Shown in pieces: positions 31,199 to 40,620 of a stretch of DNA of 64,000 bases. Below the pieces are notes generated by a model, which saw only the letters and a program-made list of their open reading frames with translations, was not told the origin of the DNA and did no database searches. The stretch lies in NCBI RefSeq assembly GCF_018130825.1, contig NZ_JAFCJS010000003.1, positions 1 through 64,000 on the forward strand. Reading direction: 5' to 3'. Numbering within the stretch: the stretch's first letter is position 1; the number at the start of each line of letters is the position of its first letter. Position numbers and translations under genes: made by a program. The DNA comes from Bradyrhizobium liaoningense (GTDB taxonomy: Bacteria; Pseudomonadota; Alphaproteobacteria; Rhizobiales; Xanthobacteraceae).

Positions 31199-31289
31199 GC
31201 GTCCACCACGCCTTCAACGCAAAATAAGCTTTTGACCGGTAGGCAGTTTCCAAGGCAGGGCGGACGCCGCCCGGCACAGGAGCTGAACC

Positions 31290-32621
31290 ATGACCCTCGT
31301 CTCCGGCTGGGGGCGCTTCCCGGTCGCCGATACCGATCTGCTGCGTCCGCGCTCGTTCGAGGCCGTAGGCGACGCCGTCGCTGATCTGGCCGGCTCGGTG
31401 GCGCGGGGCAACGGCCGCGCCTATGGCGATGCCGCAATCGGAACTGCCAGGACCGTCGCGATGACCGGCTTCGACCGGATCAGGTCGTTCGATCCGGCCA
31501 CGGGCCGTATCCGCCTCGAGGCCGGCGTGCTGCTGGCGGACCTGATCGACACTTTCGGCCCGCGCGGCTTCCTGCCCTTCGTCGTGCCCGGCACGCGCTT
31601 CGTCTCGATCGGCGGCGCCATCGCGTCCGACGTGCACGGCAAGAATCATCATTGCGAGGGCGGCTTCGGCCGCTATGTCGAGAGCATCCTGCTGCGCACC
31701 GGCGAGGCCCAGACCATCGAGGTCTCGCGCGAACAGAACTCCGATGCCTTCTTCGCGACGATCGGCGGCATGGGCCTCACCGGCGTGGTCCTCGAAGCGA
31801 CGATGCGACTGCGGCGGGTCGAAACGGGATGGATCCGCGAGCGGGTGATCTCCGCATCCGATCTCGACGCCGCGATGCGCGCGCTCGATGCCGGCGATGC
31901 CGCGACCTATTCGGTGGCGTGGATCGACTGCGCCGCGCGCGGGCGAAATCTCGGCCGCTCGCTGATCTATCTCGGCGAGCACGCCGGCAAGGATGAGCTT
32001 GCGGATGGTGCCGACGCATTTCCGGTCGGCAAGAATCCCGGCCTCAGCGTGCCGATCGACCTGCCGTCGATGACGTTGAACCGCTACAGCATCCGCGCCT
32101 TCAACGAGCTCTATTATCGCAAGGGCGCGCGGCGCGCGGGCGGCAGCCATGTGGTCTCGCTCTATCCCTATTTCTTCCCGCTCGACAGCATTGCCGACTG
32201 GAATCGCATCTATGGCAAGCGCGGTTTCCTGCAGCACCAATGCGTGATCCCGGAAGCCGGCGCGCGCGACGTGCTCGGCGACATCCTCGATCGCGTCGCG
32301 CGTCGCGGCGATGCCTCCTTCCTCGCGGTGCTGAAGAAGCTCGGCCAGGGCGACGGCCTCCTGTCGTTTCCGCTGCCCGGCTACACGCTGGCGCTGGATT
32401 TCCCTGTGAAGGGCGACATCCTGGACTTCCTCGACGAGATCGACCGTCTGGTCGTCGCGGCCGGCGGCCGGCTCTACCTCGCCAAGGATGCGCGCCAGTC
32501 GCGCGCGACGTTCGAGGCCGGCTATCCCGCTCTGTCGCGCTTCAAGGCGATCCGCAAATCGCTCGATCCCGAAGGCAACATCCGCTCGAAGCTTTCACAA
32601 CGCCTGTTTGATGAGGTCTAG
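31290..32621 (+). CDS. DprE1-like polyprenylphosphoryl-ribose 2'-oxidase
   Basis: A 443-residue FAD oxidase closely resembling mycobacterial DprE1, which oxidises decaprenyl-phospho-ribose at C2'. Shared motifs are ARGNGRAYGD, PGTRFVSIGGAIASDVHGKN with HGKNHH at residues 116-121, GGMGLTGVV, and GRLYLAKDAR, whose Lys (residue 399) matches the catalytic Lys418 of DprE1. The Cys387 equivalent is Ala368 (GYTLALDFPV versus GWNICVDFPI as I recall it). The SDR gene starts three bases after its stop, the same order as dprE1-dprE2. In rhizobia the product may be a D-arabinose donor; that is inference. Confidence 0.85.
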   Translation: MTLVSGWGRFPVADTDLLRPRSFEAVGDAVADLAGSVARGNGRAYGDAAIGTARTVAMTGFDRIRSFDPATGRIRLEAGVLLADLIDTFGPRGFLPFVVPGTRFVSIGGAIASDVHGKNHHCEGGFGRYVESILLRTGEAQTIEVSREQNSDAFFATIGGMGLTGVVLEATMRLRRVETGWIRERVISASDLDAAMRALDAGDAATYSVAWIDCAARGRNLGRSLIYLGEHAGKDELADGADAFPVGKNPGLSVPIDLPSMTLNRYSIRAFNELYYRKGARRAGGSHVVSLYPYFFPLDSIADWNRIYGKRGFLQHQCVIPEAGARDVLGDILDRVARRGDASFLAVLKKLGQGDGLLSFPLPGYTLALDFPVKGDILDFLDEIDRLVVAAGGRLYLAKDARQSRATFEAGYPALSRFKAIRKSLDPEGNIRSKLSQRLFDEV

Positions 32622-32624
32622 GCC

Positions 32625-33365
32625 GTGACGTCACGCAAGTCCGTTCTGGTGCTGGGTGGCTCCTCCGACATCGGCCGCGCCGCCGCGCGTGCTTTTGCCA
32701 AGGCGGGCTACGATGTCGGCCTCGCGGGCCGCGACGTCGCCGCGCTGGAGCCCGACGCCGCCGATCTGCGCGCGCGCTACAATGTCGAGGTCGGTGTCTA
32801 CAGGTTCGACGTGCTCGACACCGCCGCGTTCGACGGCTTTGTCGGCAGTCTTCCGGCGCTACCCGATGTCGTCATCTCCATCGTCGGATTGCTCGGCACG
32901 CAGGACAGCGCGCAGAGCGATCTCGCCCACGCCACCACGATCATGCGCTCCAACTACGAGGGGCCGTCGCTGATCCTCGGCCTGTTCGCGGAAGAGTTTT
33001 TAGGCCGCGGCAGCGGCACGATCGTCGGTGTGTCCTCGGTCGCCGGCGACCGCGGCCGCGCCTCCAACTATGTCTATGGCTCGGCCAAGGCCGGCTTCTC
33101 CGCCTTCCTCTCGGGCCTGCGCGCCCGCGCCAGCCGTGGCGGCGTCCACGTCGTCACGGTGAAACCCGGCTTCGTCCGCACCAAGATGACCGAGGGCATG
33201 AAGCTGATCGGCCCGCTCACCGTCGAGGCGCCCGTCGTGGGCGATGCGATCCTCGGCGCGGTCGAAAAGAAAACCGACGTCGTCTATGTCAGCGGCAAAT
33301 GGCGCCTCGTGATGCTGATCATCAAGACGCTGCCGGAAGCGGTGTTCAAGAAACTGAAGTTTTGA
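32625..33365 (+). CDS. DprE2-like keto-reductase (SDR)
   Basis: A 246-residue short-chain dehydrogenase. The cofactor motif VLGGSSDIGRAAARAFA opens the protein and the catalytic set is SSVAGDRGRASN with YVYGSAKAG (Ser, Tyr, Lys). The C-terminus MLIIKTLPEAVFKKLKF resembles the membrane-associating tail of DprE2, which reduces the 2'-keto intermediate to polyprenylphosphoryl-arabinose. GTG 32625 is the start, three bases after the DprE1-like stop, so the pair is translated together. It differs from common fatty-acid SDRs in this tail. Confidence 0.85.
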   Translation: MTSRKSVLVLGGSSDIGRAAARAFAKAGYDVGLAGRDVAALEPDAADLRARYNVEVGVYRFDVLDTAAFDGFVGSLPALPDVVISIVGLLGTQDSAQSDLAHATTIMRSNYEGPSLILGLFAEEFLGRGSGTIVGVSSVAGDRGRASNYVYGSAKAGFSAFLSGLRARASRGGVHVVTVKPGFVRTKMTEGMKLIGPLTVEAPVVGDAILGAVEKKTDVVYVSGKWRLVMLIIKTLPEAVFKKLKF

Positions 33366-33393
33366 GGTTTGTAGCCGCAGCGGCGGTCTGCTC

Positions 33394-33417
33394 CCTCTCC
33401 CCGCAAGCGGGGCGAGG
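33394..33417. terminator. hairpin between convergent genes
   Basis: CCTC-T-CCCCGC pairs with GCGGGG-C-GAGG across an AA loop between the DprE2-like and NDUFA9-like genes, which converge here. The stem is strong, but no clear U-tract follows on either strand, so it could be a repeat rather than a true terminator. Confidence 0.5.
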
Positions 33418-33432
33418 TGAAGAAAGAAACCC

Positions 33433-34398
33433 TCACACGCTCATGCGCTGGAACTGACCGGCCGCGCGGAAGCGCCAGAGATATTGCGGGGCGATCGCCT
33501 CCAGCGAATCGGCGGCGATGCCGAGGCCTTCCAGCGTGAGCCCGGCCGCCTTCGCCGCATCGGACACGATATTGTCGCGCTCCAGCAGCGTGACCTGGTC
33601 CGGCGTCAGCTTGAATGCGCCCGGCGCAAACTGCAGGAAGTTGGCCTGGAAGCGGGCGGGGCCGAACGGCAGCGGTACCAGCATGCGCTTGCGGGCGGTG
33701 ATGGCGAGGATCGCCTCGATGATCTCGCGCATGGTCAGCACTTCCGGCCCGCCGAGCTCGTAGGTCGCGCCCGCCTTGGCCTTGCCGTCGACGGCATCGG
33801 CGATCGCGGTGGCGACGTCGCCGACATAGACCGGCTGCATCCGGGTCGTCTCGCCGATCAGCGGCAGCACCGGCGACATCCGGGCCAGCGCGGCAAAGCG
33901 GTTGGTGAACTGGTCCTCGGGGCCGAACATCACGGAGGGACGGAAGATCGTGGCCGAGGGCACCGCGGCCAGCACCGCCGCCTCGCCGGCCGCCTTGGCC
34001 CTGGCATAATGCGAGGGCGATTCGGCGTCGGCGCCGATCGCGGAGACATGGATCAGGCGAGCGCCCGCGGCAGCCGCCGCCTTGGCGACGGTCTCGGCGC
34101 CCTTGGCCTGGACGGCGTCGAAGGTCTGCGCGCCGCCCTCGGCAAGGATGCCGACCAGATTGATCACGACATCCGAATCACGCAGCGCCGCCTCGACCGA
34201 GGCCGGATAGCGCAGGTTCGCCTGGACGACGTGGACCTGCCCCACCTTGCCGGACGGCTGGAGGTATCCGGCTAGTTCCGGCCGCCGCACCGCAACACGG
34301 ACCCGGTAATCGCGCCGGCACAGCGCGCGGACGACATTCCGGCCCAAAAACCCCGATCCGCCGAAAACCGTGACGAGAGTTTCCAGATTCGATGCCAT
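33433..34398 (-). CDS. complex I NDUFA9-like NAD(P)H-binding protein
   Basis: A 321-residue atypical SDR of the NDUFA9 family. The nucleotide-binding motif TVFGGSGFLGRNVVRAL starts near residue 9, with DVVINLVGIL and RLIHVSAIGAD later. The YARAKAAGE segment keeps the Tyr-x3-Lys. In mitochondria this subunit binds NADPH and stabilises complex I; bacterial homologues are often annotated as complex I subunit or nucleoside-sugar epimerase. The ATG at 34398 was chosen with AGGA upstream. The tRNA-Leu gene lies on the opposite strand 150 bases away. Confidence 0.83.
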   Translation of the reverse strand: MASNLETLVTVFGGSGFLGRNVVRALCRRDYRVRVAVRRPELAGYLQPSGKVGQVHVVQANLRYPASVEAALRDSDVVINLVGILAEGGAQTFDAVQAKGAETVAKAAAAAGARLIHVSAIGADAESPSHYARAKAAGEAAVLAAVPSATIFRPSVMFGPEDQFTNRFAALARMSPVLPLIGETTRMQPVYVGDVATAIADAVDGKAKAGATYELGGPEVLTMREIIEAILAITARKRMLVPLPFGPARFQANFLQFAPGAFKLTPDQVTLLERDNIVSDAAKAAGLTLEGLGIAADSLEAIAPQYLWRFRAAGQFQRMSV

Positions 34399-34548
34399 GG
34401 GAGCCAATCCTGCGGGAAAGAGTGCGTATTATCAGGCTTGTATCGGGCCGGTTTGCGATGCGCAATCCGCATCGCCAAAACCGGCCAAGCATGAATTGAC
34501 AACGGCGTCACCGAACCGTAGTAACCGCCTCCGTGCCCCAAACGGCAT

Positions 34549-34635
<87 letters not shown>

Positions 34636-34740
34636 TTTTGCGGGATTTGGTCCCAAAATAGACCTACCTTCGATCGGTAGAGATGGCAGGGCGGCGATCC
34701 CGGTATCGCCGCGCCCTCGGCCCCTCGATGGGCCCTCCCC
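34636..34740. other. short gap with two hairpins after tRNA-Leu
   Basis: TTTTG-C-GGGA pairs imperfectly with TCCC-AAAA at 34636-34658, close enough to the tRNA end to stop its transcript. A perfect 8-bp stem GCGGCGAT/ATCGCCGC follows at 34691-34712, just before the 3' end of the MFS gene. Confidence 0.5.
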
Positions 34741-36012
34741 TCACACCACCCTCTTCCCCGCCCGCTCCGCGACCGCCTTCTGCACGAAATACATCATCAC
34801 CAGCGTGATGAGGGTCGTCATGACGACGACGTAGCCGATCCGGTCGAAATGGATCAGCGAGCCGTCGGGCGCCTGCGCGATGATGGCGCCGGCGAGCACC
34901 GAGCCGAGCCCGCCGGAGAGCTGCTGCAGCGAGGCGCTGACTGCGCTGAACGAGCCGCGCTGGCTGGGGTCGGGGATCGCCGACATCAGCGCCTGCGACG
35001 GAATCATGCGCGAGAAGATGCCGACGAACATCAGCACGTTCACGGTGATCGCGGTCGTGAGCGAGACCTGGCCGAGATGGGTGTAGATCAGCACCATGAC
35101 GACGGTCATCGCGCAGCCGAACACGAAGGTCGGATATTTGCCGAAGGCGTCGCTGGCCCGGCCGACCAGCGGTCCGGTGACGATGCTGAACAGGCCGGAG
35201 ACGAGATAGATCGTCGGCAGATGCAGCATGTCGATGCCGAGATTGTGCACGGTGTAGGCGCTGGAGAACGGCATCAGCATGTAGCCGCCGGTCGCAAGCA
35301 GCGTCGTGACGGCGAAGGCCAGCGTATAGCGCGGCTCTCCGACCGTCGCGATCAGGTGGTGGAACGGGTTCTTGTCCTGCTTGAGCTTCAGATGCGCGTT
35401 CACCGGCTCCATCACGAAGGCGATGATGGCGATCGTGACGATCGACAGGCCGACGATCGCGACGAAGCAGACCTGCCAGCTCCAGTGATTGGCGAGAAAC
35501 AGCCCGGCGGGAATGCCGAGCACCTGGCTCGCGGCGAACGCGGTCTGCACGAAGCCCATGACGCGGCCGCGTAAGTGCAGCGCGAACAAATCGGTGATGA
35601 TGGCGAGCACGACCGAGCCGATCACGCCGCCGAACAATCCGGTCACGATCCGGCCGACCAGCAGCACGTGGTAGTTCTGCGCCATGGCGCAGAGCAGGGT
35701 GCCCAGCGTGAAGCCGACATAGAAGAACAGCAGCAGGCGCTTGCGGTCGAAGCGGTCGGCAAAGCCGGCGGCGAGGATGCCCGATAGTCCCGCGCTGAAT
35801 GCGTAGGCCGACACCGCGACGCCGAACTGGGCGGCCGTGATGTTGAGTGCCGGCATCAGGATGGCGCCGAGCGGCGACATGATGATGAAGTCGAGGATGA
35901 TCGTGAACTGCGTGAACGCCAGAAGCGCGATCAGGAGCGCCTGGTAGCGCGAAAAGCCGCGCGGACGGTCCGATTGATCGTCGATAGGCGCGGCGAGCGT
36001 CTGGTCGGTCAT
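34741..36012 (-). CDS. MFS transporter
   Basis: A 423-residue inner-membrane protein with twelve predicted spans. The loop between spans 2 and 3 has the MFS motif GFADRFDRKRLLLF, and span 5 contains the antiporter-like motif with GIPAGLFLANHWSW. A long central loop (residues 205-235) separates the halves. It resembles the drug/sugar-efflux H+ antiporter subset. The substrate cannot be predicted. It begins about 100 bases from the 3' end of the giant regulator gene on the same strand. Confidence 0.85.
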   Translation of the reverse strand: MTDQTLAAPIDDQSDRPRGFSRYQALLIALLAFTQFTIILDFIIMSPLGAILMPALNITAAQFGVAVSAYAFSAGLSGILAAGFADRFDRKRLLLFFYVGFTLGTLLCAMAQNYHVLLVGRIVTGLFGGVIGSVVLAIITDLFALHLRGRVMGFVQTAFAASQVLGIPAGLFLANHWSWQVCFVAIVGLSIVTIAIIAFVMEPVNAHLKLKQDKNPFHHLIATVGEPRYTLAFAVTTLLATGGYMLMPFSSAYTVHNLGIDMLHLPTIYLVSGLFSIVTGPLVGRASDAFGKYPTFVFGCAMTVVMVLIYTHLGQVSLTTAITVNVLMFVGIFSRMIPSQALMSAIPDPSQRGSFSAVSASLQQLSGGLGSVLAGAIIAQAPDGSLIHFDRIGYVVVMTTLITLVMMYFVQKAVAERAGKRVV

Positions 36013-36114
36013 GGGGCTCGATTCATGACGAGTGGAGGAAGAGACTGGCAGATAGGGTGAGCCGGGGCGAATTTCATCGGCCGCCGGCCGCTCGTTCCCT
36101 GGGGAACACGAAGC

Positions 36115-39100
36115 TCACACCGGGTTGTGGGATCCATGCAACAGGGAGTCCGGCAATCCGCTCAATTCCGCTTCGGCCTGCACCAGCCAGAACCGCATCT
36201 CCATCTCGCGGTACATCGTCGCCGCGGCAACAAGCTCGTCGCGAGCCTGGTCCGGGCGTCCCGCGTTCAAATACAATTTTCCGAGGCCGTGACGGCAGCG
36301 CGCAGCGAGCGGGCGGAGGTCGAGTTCATCGGCGAGCGCCAGCGCGGCTCTGTAGTGACCTTCGGCCTGGTCTGGGGAGCTGCCGCCGCTGGAAGCCTCG
36401 CCCAGAAGGCGCCGGGCGGCCGCCTCGCCGCTCCGCTGGCCATTTTCACGGGCCAGCGTCAGCGCCTGTCCGGCAGCCCTGAGAGCATCCGCCTGCCGGC
36501 CAGCCAACAGGTATGCTTCGCCCAAAGGCGACAGGAACAGCGCCTGGGCAAATCGATGCCCCATCTTCTCGAAGACCCTCAGCGCCTGCTCCATCAGCGG
36601 CAGGCCTTCGGCCGTTCGCCCCAGCAGGGCATAAGCGTGGCCAAGGCTGCCGGAATTGCCTGCGACGAGGAACGGCAGGTTCCACTCGCGCGCCACCGCC
36701 AATCCGCGCTCCAGCACCAGGACTGCGCGGTTCAGCTCTCCCCGGGACGCCAGCAGATCGGCAAAACACCAGCTGACGATGCCGAGGCTATAGGGGTGAT
36801 CGACCGCCTCGGCGAGGCGTATGCCTTCCTCGCCGTGAGCGATCCCGCGCGCGAACTTGCCCTGGTCGGCATAGATGCGAGCGAGAAAACCGTGGGCGGT
36901 CACGGCCGGAAATCCGGCGAGGGAAAATTGCTGGAAGCATGCGTCGCGGTCGAGCAGTTCCAGCACGTTGAGATAATGAGATTCCGACTCGCCGTAGTGC
37001 AGCGTCGAGAAGCAGGCGAGCCCGAGAAACAGCGATGCCGAGATGCGGAGCGAAAGCTCGCCGAGCTGCTCTGCGAGACGATGGGCGTCCCGCCCGAACT
37101 TGACGGCGTCCTGTGGATGGCCGCTCAGGCTGAGGGTCTGGCACATGTGAACGGACGCGAGGCAAAGCCGTCCGGGATCGTCGAGATCTCTGGCCAGCGC
37201 TTCGGCCTCGCGAAGATAGCCGACGATGCGCGCGAACTGGCCGAGTGGAAACAGCGAGGTCTTCAGGTCGAACCTGAGATCGATCGCCTGCTCCATTGTG
37301 TCCCGGGTCTGCGGCAGCGTCGCGAGACAGCGCAGCCCCCGTTCGAAGAAATTGGCTGCTTCGCGGTTGGCCCATCGCGCATGTGCGAGTCGCCCCGCCT
37401 TGATCCAGTGGTCGGTCGCCTCGCGGACACGCCCGGCCTCGGCGAAATGAAGGGCAACGATCTCGGGTTGGGTTTCGGCCAGTGCCGGGAAGCTTTCGAT
37501 GAGCGCGTTCGCGATATCCGCATGCAATTGCTGCCTGCGGCTCCTCAGCATTGCGACATAGGCGGCATCCTGGACCAGCGCGTGCTTGAACGTGTAGCTC
37601 GCCTGCGGCGGCGAGCCGCGACGGCTGACGAGGCCGGAGGCCGTCAGCCGTTCAAGCGCGGCGTCCAGATCGACAGGGGGCAGCGCGGATATTGCAGCGA
37701 TCAGCTCGTAGGAGAACTCCCGCCCGATCGAAGCGCCGATCGAAGCCACGTCCTTCACCGCGCCGAGCAGATCGAGGCGAGCGGCCAGCGAGGCCTGCAA
37801 CGTCGCCGGAATGGCGAGCGACCGCCGCGACCCCTCCGGCCCTTCGCTGTCGGATGCCTCGCGCAACAGTTCCTGCTCGATCAGCGTGCGGGTCAACTCC
37901 TCGACGAACAGCGGGATGCCGTCGGCGCGCGACAGTATCTGCTCGACGACGGGCTCGGGGAGAGGCTTGCCTCCCGCGACGTCATCAATGATGCCGGCGC
38001 TGTCGCTGCGGCCAAGGCGGCCGAGGGGCAACAGCGTCACATGTGGCTGGCCGATCCAGGAAGGCTGGAATTCCGGCCTGATGGTGACAAGCAACAGCAG
38101 CGGCAGATTTGCGGCGCGAGCCGCGATCGCGTCGAGCAGGTCGAGCGATGTCGGGTCGATCCAGTGCGCGTCCTCGACCACGATCAGCCCCGGTGTCTGC
38201 ACCGTTCCGGCTGAAAGCTGGTTGAGCAGCGCATTGAGGGTCATCTCCCGCTTCTCCTGCGGGGAGATCGCGAGGGCCGGATAGCGTCCGTCAGAGGGCA
38301 CGCCGAGAAGTTCGGCGATCAGCGCGACATCGCGGGTCAGATTTTTCGTTGCGGGCGCGAGCAGGGCTTCCAGCCTGTCTATCCGTACGCCGGCGCTGCT
38401 GCCGGGTTCGAAATCGGCAGCCCGTTCAAGCTGAACGATGAGCGGGTAGAGCGCGCTGTGCGCATGATGCGGAGAGCAATAATAGCGCAAGCGGCTGTGT
38501 TGCTCGTCCTCGAGCCTCGTCAACACGCTCTCGACGATGCGCGACTTGCCGATGCCGGGCTCGCCCGAGATCAGCACCACGCGGCCCGCACCGGACTTCG
38601 CCTGATTCCAGCGGCGCAGCAGCAGCTCGATCTCTTCCTGGCGACCGACGAGCGCGGACAGTGAATCGGCGCGCCGCGCATCGAAACGGCTGACGCCAAC
38701 AGCCTCGCCGAGCACCTGCCACGCGGGCACCGGCTCTCGCAGTCCCTTGACCTCGATATCCGGAAGCGCGCGCGTGTCGAACAATTGCCCAAGCAGCCGC
38801 CGCGTGCCGGCCGCGATCGCGACCTCGCCCGGTCCGGCAACGCCCTGCAACCGCGTTGCCAGGTTCGGCGTCTCGCCGATCGCAACGTGCTGCCTGAGAT
38901 CGCCGGGCCCGGGCTTCTCGCCGATCACGACGAGGCCGGTTGCGATCCCGACGCTCGCCCGCGGTGCCGCGCCGGCCGGTGCGTCCAGGATGCGAACCGC
39001 GTCGACGATCGCGAGGCCGGCGCGTACGGCATGTTCGGCATCGTGCTCGCGCGCCATGGGATAACCGAAATAGATCAGGACACCGTTGCCCTGGTGCTGG

Positions 39101-40116
39101 GCGACGAAGCCATGGAATTGCGCTGCGATCCGAGCCGCGACCCGATGAAAGGCGACGATCTGGTCGTGGATATCCTCTGGGTCGCGCTCCGCGGACAGAG
39201 GCATCGCGCCGATCAGTTGGCAGGCCATGATCGTCAACTGGCGCTGCTGGCGGCCGCCCGGGCGAAGCGATTCCGAGGGCGGAGCATCGTCGTCGCGTTC
39301 CGCGACGGCTGCGGCTTCGGTCTCCCGCACCCGAACGCCATCCAGGGGCTCGTTCGTCCGCGCCGCACCGGACGGTCTGGCGTTGCGGAGGTCCGCGACG
39401 AGCGACTGGGTGACCGCATCGGGCTCCGTGTTCAGCTCGCGCTTGAGCAGCGCGACGAGATCCTGATAGCGCTTGAGCGCCTCGGCCTTGCGTCCATTGG
39501 CGGTGAGCGCCTGGATGACCAGCCGATGCGCATCCTCGCGCAAGGCATTCACGGCAATGGCCCGGTTGGCCGTCTTGAGCGCGGATTCCGCATGTCCGGA
39601 CTGCAGCGCGTGCCGGCCGTGCCGGACCATGGAATCGACGGCCAGGCCGTCCAGCCGCTCCCGTTCCTGGTCGCGCCATTCCGACCATGCGTCTTCTTCT
39701 ATATTCAGATCCGTCAGCAGCGGATTGCGGTAGAGATCGGCGGCCGCGGCCAGCGACGCACGGCTGCCCTCGACGATCAGGGTCTCGAAGCGGACCGCAT
39801 CGCAATCGATCACGCCGGGCGCGAGCCAGACGTCATTGTCGTCGCTGCAAATGGAGTCCTGCCCGAGAATCCGCCGTAAGCGTACCAGGCTCTGGCGCAG
39901 ATTCTGCCGCGCCTGGGTCTCGAAATGCGAGCCCCACAGCAGGTTCGCGAGCTTTTCGCGCGGTTGGCGGCGCGGCGCAGTGCAAGCCAGATAGGCGAGC
40001 AATCCCGCAAGTTTCCGGCCCGGCAACGAAACCACGCCGTCATTTGTCGTCAGTTCAAAACGTCCGAACAGCGAAAGACCAAATCTCGGAAGCGGCACGC
40101 AGTCTCTCATTCCCAT
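36115..40116 (-). CDS. giant wHTH-BTAD-pseudocyclase-AAA-TPR regulator
   Basis: A 1,333-residue cytosolic protein. An OmpR-like winged helix (residues about 12-105) is followed by a BTAD helical domain (110-255) as in SARP activators. Residues 295-470 match a class III nucleotide-cyclase domain, but the two metal-binding Asp positions are Gln (ACQLIGAM) and Asn (GNGVLIYFG), so it should not make cAMP. A STAND/AAA ATPase follows, with Walker A GEPGIGKS near 517 and Walker B VVEDAHWID near 647. TPR-like repeats fill residues 900-1333. ATG 40116 is a cautious start; GTG 40173 is possible. It is divergent from the secreted-protein cluster and probably controls it. Confidence 0.85.
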   Translation of the reverse strand: MGMRDCVPLPRFGLSLFGRFELTTNDGVVSLPGRKLAGLLAYLACTAPRRQPREKLANLLWGSHFETQARQNLRQSLVRLRRILGQDSICSDDNDVWLAPGVIDCDAVRFETLIVEGSRASLAAAADLYRNPLLTDLNIEEDAWSEWRDQERERLDGLAVDSMVRHGRHALQSGHAESALKTANRAIAVNALREDAHRLVIQALTANGRKAEALKRYQDLVALLKRELNTEPDAVTQSLVADLRNARPSGAARTNEPLDGVRVRETEAAAVAERDDDAPPSESLRPGGRQQRQLTIMACQLIGAMPLSAERDPEDIHDQIVAFHRVAARIAAQFHGFVAQHQGNGVLIYFGYPMAREHDAEHAVRAGLAIVDAVRILDAPAGAAPRASVGIATGLVVIGEKPGPGDLRQHVAIGETPNLATRLQGVAGPGEVAIAAGTRRLLGQLFDTRALPDIEVKGLREPVPAWQVLGEAVGVSRFDARRADSLSALVGRQEEIELLLRRWNQAKSGAGRVVLISGEPGIGKSRIVESVLTRLEDEQHSRLRYYCSPHHAHSALYPLIVQLERAADFEPGSSAGVRIDRLEALLAPATKNLTRDVALIAELLGVPSDGRYPALAISPQEKREMTLNALLNQLSAGTVQTPGLIVVEDAHWIDPTSLDLLDAIAARAANLPLLLLVTIRPEFQPSWIGQPHVTLLPLGRLGRSDSAGIIDDVAGGKPLPEPVVEQILSRADGIPLFVEELTRTLIEQELLREASDSEGPEGSRRSLAIPATLQASLAARLDLLGAVKDVASIGASIGREFSYELIAAISALPPVDLDAALERLTASGLVSRRGSPPQASYTFKHALVQDAAYVAMLRSRRQQLHADIANALIESFPALAETQPEIVALHFAEAGRVREATDHWIKAGRLAHARWANREAANFFERGLRCLATLPQTRDTMEQAIDLRFDLKTSLFPLGQFARIVGYLREAEALARDLDDPGRLCLASVHMCQTLSLSGHPQDAVKFGRDAHRLAEQLGELSLRISASLFLGLACFSTLHYGESESHYLNVLELLDRDACFQQFSLAGFPAVTAHGFLARIYADQGKFARGIAHGEEGIRLAEAVDHPYSLGIVSWCFADLLASRGELNRAVLVLERGLAVAREWNLPFLVAGNSGSLGHAYALLGRTAEGLPLMEQALRVFEKMGHRFAQALFLSPLGEAYLLAGRQADALRAAGQALTLARENGQRSGEAAARRLLGEASSGGSSPDQAEGHYRAALALADELDLRPLAARCRHGLGKLYLNAGRPDQARDELVAAATMYREMEMRFWLVQAEAELSGLPDSLLHGSHNPV

Positions 40117-40338
40117 GGCAAACCGGGCCGGCGATCGTGGCCTCGGAAACACACCTAACACGCTTTGACGCACTTTGAAGGCCGCGCAAAGCAGGAGTCA
40201 CGCTGCTGTCACGCCGGACTGACGCCGGCATTGACGGCGGTCGGCCTACAAATCCCCCGGGCGCTCCCCGATGTCTGCCAACAAATTCTCAGCCGCGACC
40301 GTCATCGGCTGGAATTTTTCACTGCTCCCGGACGGACT

Positions 40339-40542
40339 ATGAAGAGGAACAAGTTCATGATGTATCGAATGATGATCGCCGCGGCGTTGTTCGCAGCGGT
40401 CAGTGCCGCCCCGGTCATGGCTTACACGAGATCTCCGTCGATGGCCGACGCGGCCGTACGGAAGAATATCCCGCCGCCGCCGAAGCCCACTCCGGCTCCC
40501 CCCAAGCCGCCAGCCCCCACGTCCGGGAAGAAGCAGCCGTAG
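40339..40542 (+). CDS. small exported proline-rich protein
   Basis: A 67-residue protein. The first 28 residues are a signal peptide (MKRNKFMMYRMMIAAALF, then an AXA site ending VMA). The mature 39 residues are rich in Pro and Lys (IPPPPKPTPAPPKPPAPT) and should be extended. Such segments often cross the periplasm or act as flexible spacers. It starts 222 bases from the giant regulator's start on the other strand. The barrel-like gene begins about 80 bases downstream. Its small size lowers confidence. Confidence 0.6.
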   Translation: MKRNKFMMYRMMIAAALFAAVSAAPVMAYTRSPSMADAAVRKNIPPPPKPTPAPPKPPAPTSGKKQP

Positions 40543-40620
40543 CCGCGGCTTGATCGCGGGTCCGAGCGCGAGGTCGCCGTGCATCCGGCGATCTCGTTGC
40601 CGTCAGGCTTCTCCAACTGC

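Noticed and set aside
38900..39300. Active adenylate cyclase in the giant regulator
   Set aside because: The metal-binding Asp positions are Gln and Asn, so catalysis is not expected.
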